Counted from the first letter of the stretch, positions 53,880-63,098 are shown. The stretch: DNA of 64,000 nt from Candidatus Mycolicibacterium alkanivorans (GCF_022760805.1 NZ_JAIVFL010000001.1:62001-126000), one strand, 5' to 3'. Numbers and translations: made by a program. Notes: generated from the sequence alone by a model not told the origin.

Positions 53880-54367
53880 GCGTTGACGCGTCGCTCCACA
53901 ACCGCCAGCCCGGCCAGCAACACCCCACCGATGAGCCACGCCACCACCGCCACCGACGTAGCCGGGACGATCGCCAACGACGCGTTACGGTGTTGCACCC
54001 GAACAAGATCCGGGTTGTTCTGGTCGTACTCGACGTAGATCCGCATCCCCTCGGCCAGCTCCGACGGGTAGAGCACACCGAGTTCGGGACGGTAGGTCAC
54101 CCGGTCGGGCGTGACGAACTCGATCGTCGAGCGCCGAGGCCCGGCCGAAAGGACCTCAGCCTGTGCGACACCCATGTTCCGCTCGATCTGCCGGTCGTTG
54201 CGCCACGCCCCGGCGACCAGCAGGATCGACTGCAGGGTGGCCAGTCCGAGGATGATCCACACCGCACATTTGCTCCAGCGCAACGCTTTTCGCCGCGGCG
54301 TATCGGGAAGGTCGGGTTTGCGACGGGGCAGCGCGGGTTCCAGCAGGGCTCGTAGCCTGCCGATCAC
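53840..54367 (-). CDS. Rv0556-like two-helix membrane protein
   Basis: The 175-residue protein has transmembrane segments near residues 33-55 and 132-152 and an external beta domain between ([29 protein letters not shown]) like DUF3592 proteins. GTG 54367 overlaps the menD stop as GTGA, indicating coupling to menD. It corresponds by position to M. tuberculosis Rv0556. Function unknown; a role near the menaquinone enzymes is only suggested by linkage. Confidence 0.72.
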   Translation of the reverse strand: MIGRLRALLEPALPRRKPDLPDTPRRKALRWSKCAVWIILGLATLQSILLVAGAWRNDRQIERNMGVAQAEVLSAGPRRSTIEFVTPDRVTYRPELGVLYPSELAEGMRIYVEYDQNNPDLVRVQHRNASLAIVPATSVAVVAWLIGGVLLAGLAVVERRVNAQDDISLDSQLLS

Positions 54368-55989
54368 AGCGCCGCCTTGATCGCGGCGTGCAGCTGCCGC
54401 AGCGAGGACCGGTCGGCCTTGACCTCCAACACCCGCATGCCCTGGTGCGGTTCGTCGAGGGCGGCGCCGAGCTGGTCGGCCTCGATCTGGCGGGACTCGA
54501 CGTGATAGGCCCGGCACAGCGCGCCGACGTCGACGTCGTGCGGGGTGCCGAAGATGCGCGAGGACACATCGGAGAAGCGCGGGTCGCCCTGCTCGAGCAG
54601 TTCGAAGATGCCGCCGCCGTTGTCGTTGGACACCACGATGGTCAGGTCCTTCGGCGTCGGCTCGGTGGGCCCGATCAGCAGGCCCGAGCTGTCGTGGACG
54701 AACGTCAGGTCGCCGATCAGCCCGATGGTCCGGCCCTCATGTGCCAACGCAGCGCCGATGATCGTCGACACCGTCCCGTCGATCCCGGCCACGCCGCGGT
54801 TGGAACGCACCTTCAAGCCCTCGGTGTTCAGCCCGACCAGGGCGGCGTCGCGCACCGGGTTGGACGCGCCGAGCACCAGCTGATCCCCCGGGCGCACCGC
54901 GTCGGCCACCGCGGCGGCCACGTGCAGGCCGGTGGTCAGCGGATGGGCGGCCAGTTGCTCGCGGACCGCGGCGACGGCGTGCCGGTTGGCTTCGGCGCAA
55001 CCGCGCAGCCACGCGGGGTCCGGGGCGCCGACGGTGTCGGCGCGGGTGCCGGTGGCCTGCGAGTTGCCCGACACATCCGGCCAGCGCGGCCCGGTGGTCA
55101 GCGCGAACACCGGCACCGACGGGTCGGCCAGCAGCGCGGACACCGGGCGGTGCAGGGTCGGGCGGCCCAGCATGATGACCTGCTCGGGCTTGAGCAGGGG
55201 CAGCGCCAGCGGGTGCAGCGAGTTGGGCGCGTGCGGGGCGGTGGGCTCGGCGACGGTCGGCAGCCCGGCGAGGTTCGGGTGTACGCCCGCGCCGTGGCCG
55301 GCGATCACGACGGTGTCCGGGGTGAGGTCGATCTGCAGCGGCTGATCGAAGTTCACCGGCGGGGTGTAGGTCCACGGCTTGCCGTCGGGCCGGCCGGGTG
55401 GGTTGTCGCCGAAAGCCGCATCCGCGTCGGGAACCAGCGGCTCGCGCAGCGGGATGTCGAAGTGCACCGGCCCGGCGTTGGCGGTGCGCGCGCCGGTGGC
55501 GGCGGCGATGACCCGGGAGGTGGCCGAGCGCCACTGCGCGTTGAGGGAGTCGAGCCTTTCCGGCGCCTCTTCGGCCAGACCCAGGCTGATCGCGGCGCGG
55601 ACCTGGGTACCGAAGTAGCCGAGCTGCTCGAAGGTTTGGTTGGCGCCGGTGCCGAGCAGTTCGTAGGGCCGGTTGGCGCTCAGCAGGATCAACGGGACGC
55701 GGGCGTAGTTGGCCTCGACGACGGCCGGGCCCATGTTCGCCACCGCGGTGCCCGACGTCATCGCCACGCACACCGGTGCGCGCTCGGCCAGGGCGAGGCC
55801 GATGGCCAGGTAGCCGGCGGTGCGCTCGTCGATGCGGACGTGCAGGCGCAAGCGTCCGGCGCGGTCGGCGTCGGCCAGCGCAAAGGCCAGCGGGGCGTTA
55901 CGTGACCCCGGGCACAGCACGACGTCGCGGACGCCGCCGCGAATCAGTTCGTCGACGACGACCCGGGCCTGAGCCGTCGATGGGTTCAC
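54364..55989 (-). CDS. menD: SEPHCHC synthase MenD
   Basis: The 541-residue thiamine-diphosphate enzyme condenses 2-oxoglutarate with isochorismate. The N-terminal [14 protein letters not shown] and [17 protein letters not shown], and the cofactor motif [11 protein letters not shown]...[11 protein letters not shown], are intact. Length matches Rv0555 (about 554 aa). It follows bpoC by 99 bases on the same strand and is coupled to the Rv0556-like gene. Confidence 0.95.
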   Translation of the reverse strand: MNPSTAQARVVVDELIRGGVRDVVLCPGSRNAPLAFALADADRAGRLRLHVRIDERTAGYLAIGLALAERAPVCVAMTSGTAVANMGPAVVEANYARVPLILLSANRPYELLGTGANQTFEQLGYFGTQVRAAISLGLAEEAPERLDSLNAQWRSATSRVIAAATGARTANAGPVHFDIPLREPLVPDADAAFGDNPPGRPDGKPWTYTPPVNFDQPLQIDLTPDTVVIAGHGAGVHPNLAGLPTVAEPTAPHAPNSLHPLALPLLKPEQVIMLGRPTLHRPVSALLADPSVPVFALTTGPRWPDVSGNSQATGTRADTVGAPDPAWLRGCAEANRHAVAAVREQLAAHPLTTGLHVAAAVADAVRPGDQLVLGASNPVRDAALVGLNTEGLKVRSNRGVAGIDGTVSTIIGAALAHEGRTIGLIGDLTFVHDSSGLLIGPTEPTPKDLTIVVSNDNGGGIFELLEQGDPRFSDVSSRIFGTPHDVDVGALCRAYHVESRQIEADQLGAALDEPHQGMRVLEVKADRSSLRQLHAAIKAAL

Positions 55990-56088
55990 AACGACAGCGT
56001 GTCATACCCGCATTTGTGCGCCCAAACCCACAACCAGGGCGCGAAAGGACGAGCAGATCGCGGCAAAACGTCGAGTTCGAGGCCGAAT

Positions 56089-56877
56089 TCAGACCAGCGT
56101 GCCGGCGAAAAACTGCAGGATCGCGTTGTTCACGGTGTCCGGGCGTTCCAGGAAGCCCAGGTGCCCGGTGTGCCCGATCTGGATGTAGCGGCCCTTAGGC
56201 AGCGCCTCGGCGACCTCACGGCCCAGCGCAGCGGGGGTGATGACGTCGTCGGCGAACCCGATTACCAGCACCGGCGTGGTGATCGACCGGTAGGCCGGCA
56301 GCCGGTTCTCGTGCGGCACCACCGTCAGCTGCGCACGCCAGCCGGGCGTGCGCTTGAGCGGAAACGCGCTGAACATCTCGAACCAGTCGCCGATGGCCTT
56401 CTCATCATTGATGGTCTTTGGCGAAAAGTTCTCCAGCACACGGACTTTGGCGGCATATGCCGGTGGCAGCTCGATACCCGAGTCGACCAGCGCGGCTTCG
56501 GCCTTGCGGAAGGATTGCCGCGTGGTGTCGACGCGCCCGCGGGTGCCCATCAGCACCGCTTGGCTGACCAATTCCGGACGGGCCAGCATCAACTCCTGGG
56601 CGATGAAGCCCCCCATCGACATCGCCACCAAGCGGGTGGGGCCGCCGATGATTTCCTCGATGATCGCCGCGGTGTCGGCGACCATCTGCTCGGTGGAAAA
56701 GTCGCCCGCATTCTCGGTGGTACCGATTCCGCGGTTGTCGAAGGTGATGCAGCGATAGCCGGCCGCGGTGAACGCCGGCACCTGATAGATGTGCCAGGTG
56801 CGGCCCGCGCCGCCGGTTCCGGCGATGAACAGCACCGGCTCCCCGGAGCCGGTGTCGTCGTAGGCCAGGTTGATCAC
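56089..56877 (-). CDS. bpoC: Alpha/beta-hydrolase BpoC
   Basis: The 262-residue protein matches Rv0554 (BpoC) in length and sequence: INLAYDDTGSGEPV, TFDNRGIGTTENA, nucleophile elbow MSMGGF and HTGHLGFLERP. Although named a bromoperoxidase, it is a cofactor-free serine hydrolase. GTG 56877 gives the family length; a longer open frame reaches into menC in antisense-like sequence. Lying between menC and menD, it has been considered a MenH candidate, but this is unproven. Confidence 0.88.
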   Translation of the reverse strand: MINLAYDDTGSGEPVLFIAGTGGAGRTWHIYQVPAFTAAGYRCITFDNRGIGTTENAGDFSTEQMVADTAAIIEEIIGGPTRLVAMSMGGFIAQELMLARPELVSQAVLMGTRGRVDTTRQSFRKAEAALVDSGIELPPAYAAKVRVLENFSPKTINDEKAIGDWFEMFSAFPLKRTPGWRAQLTVVPHENRLPAYRSITTPVLVIGFADDVITPAALGREVAEALPKGRYIQIGHTGHLGFLERPDTVNNAILQFFAGTLV

Positions 56878-56950
56878 CTGGCAGAGGCTACAGACGAAAT
56901 GTCCGATCTGGGACAGCTTCGACGACCGTCGAAAGGGTTGGTTCGGTCCG

Positions 56951-57916
56951 CTAGCCGGCGGACGCCAACGCGGCGTAGCAGGACCGCACCCGGGCGATCC
57001 ACCAGTCGCGGCGGTCGGCGGGGGCGGCAAGCGCAGCGAGCCGGGCCGGGTCGGGGCTGACGTCGACGACCGGAAGTGCACCGTCGACGGGTGCGATAGT
57101 GGCGACGTCCTCGACGAACAGCCCGCCGGTGCCCAGGCCGCACGCATACTCGAGGCGCGGCAGCGCGGCGGCGGCCGACAATCCGGCCGCGATACCGACC
57201 GCGGAGTCCAGTGCCGAGGAGATCACCACCGGGATGTCGATCTGGGCGGCGATCGTCAACAAGGCCGAAATCCCGCCCAGCGGAGCCACTTTGAGCACCG
57301 CGATGTCGGCGGCATGCGCCCGCACCACGGCCAGCGGATCGGAGGCCTTGCGAATGCTCTCGTCGGCCGCGACCGCGACGTCCACCCACTGGCGCACCTC
57401 CGCCAGTTCCGGCACGGTGCGGCACGGTTGCTCGATGTACTCCAGCGGGCCGTCGGCGGTCAGCGCCCGCGCTGCCGCGACCGCCTCCGGCACCGTCCAC
57501 CCGCCGTTGGCGTCCACCCGCACGGTCGGAATAAGCGCCCGCACCGCATTGACTCGCGCGACGTCGTCGGCCAGCGTCTGCCCCGGCTCGGCGACCTTCA
57601 CCTTCGCAGTGCGCGCGCCGGGGAACCGGGCCAGCACGTCCACCACCTGCTCGGACGGCACCGCGGGCACCGTCGCGTTGATCGGGATGACATTGCGCAG
57701 ACCGTAAGCCATTGCGCTGTAAGCGGATTCGATTCCCGACGCCAGCCAGTGCGCGGCCTCGGGCGGCTCGTACTCGAGGAATGCACCGAACTCGCCCCAG
57801 CCCGACGGCCCGTCGATCAGCGCGACTTCGCGAACCGTGATGCCGCGGAAGCGCACGCGCATGGGAAGCGCGACGACGTGCAGGCGCTCCAGCAGGTCAT
57901 CCAGCGCCGGCAGCAT
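56951..57916 (-). CDS. menC: o-Succinylbenzoate synthase
   Basis: The 321-residue enolase-superfamily enzyme dehydrates SHCHC to o-succinylbenzoate. Landmarks are AKVKVAEPGQ (catalytic Lys pair), VRVDANGGW, YIEQPC, VAADESI and LKVAPLGGISALL. ATG 57916 (MLPALDDLLERL) matches the M. tuberculosis MenC start; an upstream extension of 47 residues is not family-like. Divergent from the HAD gene across a region with palindromes. Confidence 0.93.
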   Translation of the reverse strand: MLPALDDLLERLHVVALPMRVRFRGITVREVALIDGPSGWGEFGAFLEYEPPEAAHWLASGIESAYSAMAYGLRNVIPINATVPAVPSEQVVDVLARFPGARTAKVKVAEPGQTLADDVARVNAVRALIPTVRVDANGGWTVPEAVAAARALTADGPLEYIEQPCRTVPELAEVRQWVDVAVAADESIRKASDPLAVVRAHAADIAVLKVAPLGGISALLTIAAQIDIPVVISSALDSAVGIAAGLSAAAALPRLEYACGLGTGGLFVEDVATIAPVDGALPVVDVSPDPARLAALAAPADRRDWWIARVRSCYAALASAG

Positions 57917-58063
57917 CAGATCTCGCGGTCGGCCGGTCGTCGAGTAAGCGCGGTTCGGGAGGTGCCTGCACACCGGACAGGGTGCCACGCGGATGAAAAG
58001 CAGGGTTGCGGCTTGTCGATTTCGATGCGGCCGGCGCTCGCTCATCCCAGAGATCACGACGCA

Positions 58064-58088
58064 TCACCTGCAGGTGACGTACATCACA
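58064..58088. promoter_or_regulatory. Overlapping palindromes, one CRP-like, between menC and the HAD gene
   Basis: A perfect 14-base palindrome, TCACCTGCAGGTGA (58064-58077), shares its last four bases with GTGACGTACATCAC (58074-58087), which fits the CRP core GTGA-N6-TCAC. They lie about 45-65 bases upstream of the HAD start and about 150 upstream of menC. Two regulators competing for the shared GTGA is one possibility. Confidence 0.45.
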
Positions 58089-58129
58089 TCCATGCGGCAT
58101 CGCCCCTTCGGGGGGTGCGACGATGGGGC

Positions 58130-58813
58130 ATGCCCGTTCGCGCGGTTCTCTTCGATTTCTCCGGCACGCTGTTTCGTCTCGAGGAGGACGACAGCTGGTT
58201 CGCCGGGATGGAACTGATCGACGACCCGTTGTCTCCGGCCGGCCGCCGCGCCGTCGACGAACACGTGCAGGCCGAGCTGATGGAGCGGCTCACCCACCCC
58301 ACCGGTCGCTCCGTCGAGATGACCGAGGAGGCCTGTCGAGCCTGGCTCAACCGCGACCTCGCGCCGTCCCTGCACCGCGAGGCCTACCTGCATGCGCTGC
58401 GCGAGTCCGGGCTACCCGACCACCATGCGCGGTCGCTGTACGACAGGGCGGTCGACCCAGGCTCGTGGACGCCCTACCCCGACACCGTCGAGGTGCTGCG
58501 CTCGCTGCGCGAGCAGTCGGTCAAGACCGCCGTCGTCTCCAATATCGCCTTCGACATCCGTCCGGCGTTCGCCGCCGCCGCAGCCAGGGTCGACGAGTTC
58601 GTGCTGTCCTTCGAAGTCGGCGCGGTCAAACCCGACCCGCGGATCTTCCGCGTCGCACTGGACCGGCTGGGCATCGCGGCCGAGGAGGCGGTGATGGTGG
58701 GTGACAGCGAGGAGAACGACGGCGCGGCCCGCGAGGTCGGATGCGGTTTCCGTCTGGTCGATCCGTTGCCCACCGACCAGCGGCCGACGGGGCTCCTCGA
58801 CGCGCTGCGTTGA
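58130..58813 (+). CDS. HAD-superfamily hydrolase-like protein with DFSGT motif
   Basis: The 227-residue protein has HAD motifs I (LFDFSGTL), II (VVSNIAF), III (AVKPDPRIF) and IV (VMVGDSEEND). In motif I the usual acid/base Asp two residues after the nucleophile is Ser, which in phosphatases would weaken turnover; some HAD ATPases and dehalogenases vary here. Start ATG 58130 is used; a long upstream open frame is antisense to menC and bpoC. Substrate unknown. Confidence 0.8.
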   Translation: MPVRAVLFDFSGTLFRLEEDDSWFAGMELIDDPLSPAGRRAVDEHVQAELMERLTHPTGRSVEMTEEACRAWLNRDLAPSLHREAYLHALRESGLPDHHARSLYDRAVDPGSWTPYPDTVEVLRSLREQSVKTAVVSNIAFDIRPAFAAAAARVDEFVLSFEVGAVKPDPRIFRVALDRLGIAAEEAVMVGDSEENDGAAREVGCGFRLVDPLPTDQRPTGLLDALR

Positions 58814-58964
58814 CAGGGGCGCTGCCCGGCTATGAGCGACTTCCGTGGTGGTGGCGGTGAGCTGTCGGGGCGCGTGCGACGGTGCCGGTCATCGACGATC
58901 GATACGTGTTGGGCTGGGAGATGAGGGGGACCGCGTTCGCCGAGGCGGAGTAGCGTTTGACCAC

Positions 58965-59417
58965 ATGGCCGACTCTGAACGCATCACCCCGCCGTGGTGG
59001 CTGAAGCCGATGAACAAGGTGTTCATGACCGTCATGCGACTGGGCATCGTCAAGGACGGACCGATGGTGCTGACGGTGCCGGGCCGCAAGTCCGGCGAGC
59101 CCCGGTCCACTCCGATCACCCCGTTCACCGTCGACGGCAAGCGCTATGTCGTCGGCGGATTCCCCGGCGCGGACTGGGTGCGCAACGCCCGCGCCGCCGA
59201 CGTCGCGACGCTGACCCAGGGCAAACGCACCGAACGCGTGCGCATGGTCGAGCTGCCGCCCGACGAGGCCCGTCCACTGTTGCGGGCCTTCCCGACCCTG
59301 GTGCCCACCGGGGTCAGCTTCATGAAGAACGCCGGTCTGGTCACCGTGGGCAGGCCCGACGAATTCGAGGCGCTGGCCGGGCGGTGCGCCGTGTTCCGAT
59401 GCGACCCCGCTTCGTGA
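58965..59417 (+). CDS. Deazaflavin (F420)-dependent nitroreductase-family protein
   Basis: The 150-residue protein fits the DDN/FDOR-A family: PPWWLKPMNKVFM at the start, LTVPGRKSGEPRSTPITPF, YVVGGFPGADWVRNARAA. These enzymes use F420 to reduce quinones and other substrates; DDN activates pretomanid and reduces menaquinone. TAGCGT, a -10-like hexamer, lies only nine bases before ATG 58965, suggesting a nearly leaderless mRNA. Location beside menB fits a quinone-related role. Confidence 0.85.
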   Translation: MADSERITPPWWLKPMNKVFMTVMRLGIVKDGPMVLTVPGRKSGEPRSTPITPFTVDGKRYVVGGFPGADWVRNARAADVATLTQGKRTERVRMVELPPDEARPLLRAFPTLVPTGVSFMKNAGLVTVGRPDEFEALAGRCAVFRCDPAS

Positions 59418-59469
59418 TGACCATCAGCTGCGACGAGCAGGCCTTGGCCCTGGATGGAGTTCAACAGCC

Positions 59470-60372
59470 TTGAGTGACAGCCCCTTTGACCCGTCGTTGT
59501 GGAAGACGATCGACGGCTTCGAGGACCTGACCGACATCACCTACCACCGGCACGTCTCCGACGGCACCGTACGGGTGGCGTTCAACCGTCCCGAGGTGCG
59601 CAACGCGTTCCGCCCGCACACCGTCGACGAGTTGTACCGCACGCTCGACCACGCCCGCATGTCACCCGATGTGGGTGTGGTGCTGCTGACCGGCAACGGT
59701 CCCTCCCCCAAGGACGGCGGGTGGGCGTTCTGCTCCGGCGGCGACCAGCGCATCCGGGGGCGCACCGGCTACCAGTACGCCTCGGGTGAGACGGCCGAGA
59801 CCGTGGACCCCGCACGCGCCGGCCGGCTGCACATCCTCGAAGTGCAGCGGCTGATCCGGTTCATGCCGAAGGTCGTCATCTGCCTGGTCAACGGCTGGGC
59901 CGCCGGCGGTGGCCACAGCCTGCACGTGGTGTGCGACCTGACCCTGGCCAGCCGCGAACACGCCCGCTTCAAGCAGACCGACGCCGACGTCGGCAGCTTC
60001 GACGGCGGCTACGGCAGCGCCTACCTGGCGCGCCAGGTCGGGCAGAAGTTCGCCCGCGAGATCTTCTTCCTCGGCGAGACGTACACCGCCGAGGAGATGC
60101 ACCAGATGGGCGCCGTCAACCGGGTGGTCGACCACGCCGAACTGGAGACCGTCGGGGTGGTCTGGGCCAAGACCATCAACGGGAAATCGCCCCAGGCGCA
60201 ACGGATGCTGAAGTTCGCCTTCAACCTGCTCGACGACGGTCTGGTCGGCCAGCAACTGTTCGCCGGGGAGGCCACCCGGCTGGCGTACATGACCGACGAG
60301 GCCGTCGAGGGCCGGGATGCGTTCCTGGAAAAGCGCGACCCCGACTGGAGCCCGTTCCCCCGCTACTACTGA
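59470..60372 (+). CDS. menB: 1,4-dihydroxy-2-naphthoyl-CoA synthase
   Basis: The 300-residue crotonase-family enzyme closes the second ring of the naphthoquinone. Landmarks are FNRPEVRNAFRPHTVDEL, FCSGGDQRIRGR, INGWAAGGGHSLHVVCDLT-type NGWAAGGGHSLH, and DVGSFDGGYGSAYLARQVG. It starts at TTG 59470. Length agrees with Rv0548c (314 aa). Followed by copy 3 of the palindrome family. Confidence 0.95.
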   Translation: MSDSPFDPSLWKTIDGFEDLTDITYHRHVSDGTVRVAFNRPEVRNAFRPHTVDELYRTLDHARMSPDVGVVLLTGNGPSPKDGGWAFCSGGDQRIRGRTGYQYASGETAETVDPARAGRLHILEVQRLIRFMPKVVICLVNGWAAGGGHSLHVVCDLTLASREHARFKQTDADVGSFDGGYGSAYLARQVGQKFAREIFFLGETYTAEEMHQMGAVNRVVDHAELETVGVVWAKTINGKSPQAQRMLKFAFNLLDDGLVGQQLFAGEATRLAYMTDEAVEGRDAFLEKRDPDWSPFPRYY

Positions 60373-60373
60373 G

Positions 60374-60420
60374 ACTTCGGCGCGCATATCACCGCAGAGC
60401 GGCGACAACCGCGCCGAAAT
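60374..60420. terminator. Palindromic hairpin after menB (repeat family copy 3)
   Basis: TTCGGCGCG (60376-60384) pairs with CGCGCCGAA (60410-60418), and the ends (ACTTCGG.../...CCGAAAT) keep partial pairing. It begins directly after the menB stop. Unlike the other two copies it lies between genes in the same direction and is more degenerate. Confidence 0.6.
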
Positions 60421-60462
60421 CGCAGCAGCGCACGCAACCAAACCTGAGGTAGACACGACCAC

Positions 60463-60849
60463 ATGGAGATCCTGGCGAGCCGGACGTTGTTCCGGCCGGC
60501 CGACTACCAGCGTTCGGTGAGCTTCTACCGCGACGCCATCGGCCTGGCCATCGCCCGCGAATACGGCGGCGGCACGGTGTTCTACGCCGGGCAGTCGTTG
60601 ATCGAACTCGCCGGCCACGGCCCGCCCACCACACCGGGCGGACCGTTCCCCGGCGCGCTGTGGCTGCAGGTCCGCGACCTCTACGCCACCCAGGACGAAC
60701 TGCGCTGCCGCGGCGTCGAGATCGCCCGCGAGGCCCGCCCGGAACCGTGGGGACTGCACGAAATGCACGTCACCGACCCCGACGGGGTCACGCTGATCTT
60801 CGTGCAGATCCCCGAGGACCACCCACTGCGGCGCGATACCCGGGGCTGA
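60463..60849 (+). CDS. VOC/glyoxalase-like protein
   Basis: The 128-residue protein has two betaalphabetabetabeta modules of the vicinal oxygen chelate fold: RTLFRPADYQRSVSFYRDAIGL and WGLHEMHVTDPDGVTLIFVQIP. Length and position match M. tuberculosis Rv0546c. Ligand unknown. It may be co-transcribed with menB, though the hairpin separates them. Confidence 0.85.
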   Translation: MEILASRTLFRPADYQRSVSFYRDAIGLAIAREYGGGTVFYAGQSLIELAGHGPPTTPGGPFPGALWLQVRDLYATQDELRCRGVEIAREARPEPWGLHEMHVTDPDGVTLIFVQIPEDHPLRRDTRG

Positions 60850-61049
60850 TGGGGCTAAGATTCATGACGTCCATCGGGCGCCCCAGGACGCCCCGGCCGG
60901 GGAGCTGCCGCGGTGAACGATTTCTCACCAAGACCGCGACGCGACGGTTGTCCGACGACGAAGTCTAAGGACGTCGAATAGCAATCCTGCGAGCACTCTC
61001 CATCCCGCCGAGCCCCTCGGCGCTGTCGCTGACGGCCGCCCTCGAAGGC

Positions 61050-62177
61050 GTGCTCGACGGACGCGACGCTCCCCTAGTTCCCATCCCGGCCGGCGACCTT
61101 CGGGAAAGCGAGTTGTTGACGACCTCGCTGCGGGTCGGTGAAGAGATCGACGACGACGTCGCCCTGGTGGTGTCGACGTCGGGAACCACCGGGGCGCCCA
61201 AGGGCGCGATGCTGACCCCGGCCGCACTGATCGCCAGCGCGTCGGCCACCCATGACCGCCTCGGCGGGCCCGGCACCTGGCTGCTCGCGCTGCCGGCCCA
61301 CCACATCGCGGGCATCCAAGTTCTGGTGCGCAGCCTGCAGGCCGGCACCGCGCCGGTAGAACTGGACCTGTCGGCCGGGTTCGACGTCACCGAATTGCCC
61401 ACGGCGGTAGCACAATTGGGCTCCGGACGGCGCTACACGTCGTTGGTGGCCACCCAGCTGGCCAAGGCACTGCTGGACCCGGAGGCGACCGCGGCGCTGG
61501 CCGAACTCGACGCCGTGCTGCTCGGCGGCGGCCCAGCCCCGCGCCCGGTGCTCGAGGGCGCGGCGGCCGCGGGTATCGCGGTGGTGCGCACCTACGGTTC
61601 CAGCGAAACCTCGGGCGGCTGCGTCTACGACGGGGTCCCACTCGACGGCGTGGAGGTGCGACTCGACCAGGGCGCCGAAACCGGCGAGGGACGGATCAGC
61701 ATCGGCGGGACGACCTTGGCCAAGGGCTACCGCAACCCACCGGATCGGGACCCGTTCGCCGAGCCGGGCTGGTTTCACACCGACGACCTCGGCGTGTTCG
61801 ACGACACAGGCAGCCTCGTGGTACTGGGCAGGGTCGACGAGGCGATCAGCACCGGCGGCCTGACGGTGATGCCTGCGCCGGTCGAGGCGGTACTGTCGCG
61901 GCACCCGGCGGTGGCCGACTGCGCGGTGTTCGGCGTGCCCGACGACCGGCTCGGTGAGCGGGTGGTCGCCGCCGTCGTGCTCGTGACGGGCGCGCCGGAG
62001 CCGACGCTGGGCGACATCAGGGCGTATCTGGCGCAGTCGCTCGATTCGACAGCCGCCCCGCGGGAACTCCACCTCGTGGACGAACTGCCCCGCCGCGGCA
62101 TCGGCAAACTGGACCGCAGAGCGCTTCGGCGGCGGTTCGAAAGCGGTGGTGACTTGCCCGGAGGCTACGGTTGGTGA
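61050..62177 (+). CDS. menE: o-Succinylbenzoate-CoA ligase
   Basis: The 375-residue ANL enzyme activates o-succinylbenzoate as its CoA thioester. Landmarks are STSGTTGAPKGAML, TYGSSETSGGCVYDG, GWFHTDDLG, GRVDEAISTGG and RRGIGKLDRRAL. GTG 61050 matches the start I recall for Rv0542c (MLGGSD...), but its ribosome-binding site is poor. The frame stays open upstream with coding-like ILRALSIPPSPSALSL, back to an ATA at 60978 that has AAGGA six bases before it. The start is therefore unsettled. The stop lies inside the next palindrome. Confidence 0.92.
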   Translation: MLDGRDAPLVPIPAGDLRESELLTTSLRVGEEIDDDVALVVSTSGTTGAPKGAMLTPAALIASASATHDRLGGPGTWLLALPAHHIAGIQVLVRSLQAGTAPVELDLSAGFDVTELPTAVAQLGSGRRYTSLVATQLAKALLDPEATAALAELDAVLLGGGPAPRPVLEGAAAAGIAVVRTYGSSETSGGCVYDGVPLDGVEVRLDQGAETGEGRISIGGTTLAKGYRNPPDRDPFAEPGWFHTDDLGVFDDTGSLVVLGRVDEAISTGGLTVMPAPVEAVLSRHPAVADCAVFGVPDDRLGERVVAAVVLVTGAPEPTLGDIRAYLAQSLDSTAAPRELHLVDELPRRGIGKLDRRALRRRFESGGDLPGGYGW

Positions 62178-62192
62178 ACAATTGTTCACCAA
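62171..62192. promoter_or_regulatory. Perfect 22-bp palindromic operator between menE and the alpha/beta-hydrolase
   Basis: The half-site TTGGTGAACAA is followed directly by its exact complement TTGTTCACCAA. It overlaps the menE stop and lies 33 bases before the hydrolase start, so it is probably a TetR-type repressor site acting on the downstream gene. Core GAACAATTGTTC differs from the KstR and KstR2 consensus I know. The regulator gene is not in the window next to it. Confidence 0.65.
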
Positions 62193-62195
62193 ATG

Positions 62196-62225
62196 ACTGG
62201 AGGACATTCGACTGGAGGACATTCG
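62196..62225. repeat. Tandem duplication of the ribosome-binding region
   Basis: The 15-base unit ACTGGAGGACATTCG occurs twice in direct tandem (62196-62210 and 62211-62225), each containing GGAGG. The second copy is correctly spaced before ATG 62226; the first follows another ATG (62193) that would start the same frame. Duplication is exact, implying recent slippage. Confidence 0.85.
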
Positions 62226-63098
62226 ATGGGTGACCTGAAATACCTCGACCTACACGGCGACCGGGTGGCCTACCTTGACGAAGGCCACGGCGAGGTGATC
62301 CTGCTGCTGCACGGTATGGCCGGCAGCTCGCAGACCTGGCGCTCCGTGCTGGGGCCGCTGTCGCGCAAGTACCGCGTGATCGCCCCCGATCTACTTGGCC
62401 ACGGCAACTCGGCCAAGCCGCGCAGCGACTACTCCCTGGGCGCGTTCGCGGTGTTCCTGCGCGATCTGCTCGACGAGCTGGGTGTGGCGCAGGCGACCAT
62501 CGTCGGGCATTCACTCGGCGGCGGAGTGGCCATGCAGTTCACCTACCAGCATCCCGACTACTGCCAGCGGCTGATCCTGATGAACAGCGGCGGGCTTGGC
62601 CCCGACGTGGGGTGGACGCTGCGGCTGCTATCGGCGCCGGGGGCCGAGCTGCTCATGCCGATCATCGCGCCACCGCCGGTGCTGACCGCCGGCGAGCTGG
62701 TGCGGTCGTGGTTCGGCAAGCTCGGGATTCAGTCGCCGCGCGGAACGGAGATCTGGAATGCCTACCGTTCGTTCGCCGACGCCTCGACCCGGCAGGCGTT
62801 CCTGCGCACTCTGCGGTCGGTGGTCGACTACCGCGGTCAGGCTGTCAGCGCGCTGAATCGGCTGCATCTGAGGACCGACATGCCCACGATGGCGATCTGG
62901 GGTGAGCAGGACGCGACCATTCCCGTCCACCACGCCTATGCCGTCCAGAAGACCCGGCCCGATGTCCGGCTCGAGATCCTGCCCCGCGTCGGCCACTTCC
63001 CTCAGGTCGAACGACCGAAGGAGGTTGTCGACCTGATCGACGACTTCATCTCCAGCCGGGCCGCCGCGGACATCGAGCAGCCCGCCACCCCGATGTGA
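62226..63098 (+). CDS. Alpha/beta-hydrolase
   Basis: The 290-residue protein has LLLHGMAGSSQTW, DLLGHGNSAKP, the nucleophile elbow GHSLGG, acid in WGEQDATIP and histidine in RVGHFPQVERP; the Ser-Asp-His triad is complete. ATG 62226 is chosen because GGAGG is eight bases upstream; ATG 62193 would add 11 residues encoded by the duplication. Substrate unknown. It overlaps the next gene by four bases and lies behind a palindromic operator. Confidence 0.85.
   Translation: MGDLKYLDLHGDRVAYLDEGHGEVILLLHGMAGSSQTWRSVLGPLSRKYRVIAPDLLGHGNSAKPRSDYSLGAFAVFLRDLLDELGVAQATIVGHSLGGGVAMQFTYQHPDYCQRLILMNSGGLGPDVGWTLRLLSAPGAELLMPIIAPPPVLTAGELVRSWFGKLGIQSPRGTEIWNAYRSFADASTRQAFLRTLRSVVDYRGQAVSALNRLHLRTDMPTMAIWGEQDATIPVHHAYAVQKTRPDVRLEILPRVGHFPQVERPKEVVDLIDDFISSRAAADIEQPATPM

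Noticed and set aside
54388..55905. A 505-codon open frame opposite menD
   Set aside because: High-GC antisense shadow; menD is complete on the other strand.
56870..58129. A 647-codon open frame leading into the HAD gene
   Set aside because: It is antisense to menC and bpoC, whose motifs are intact; HAD homology begins at 58130.
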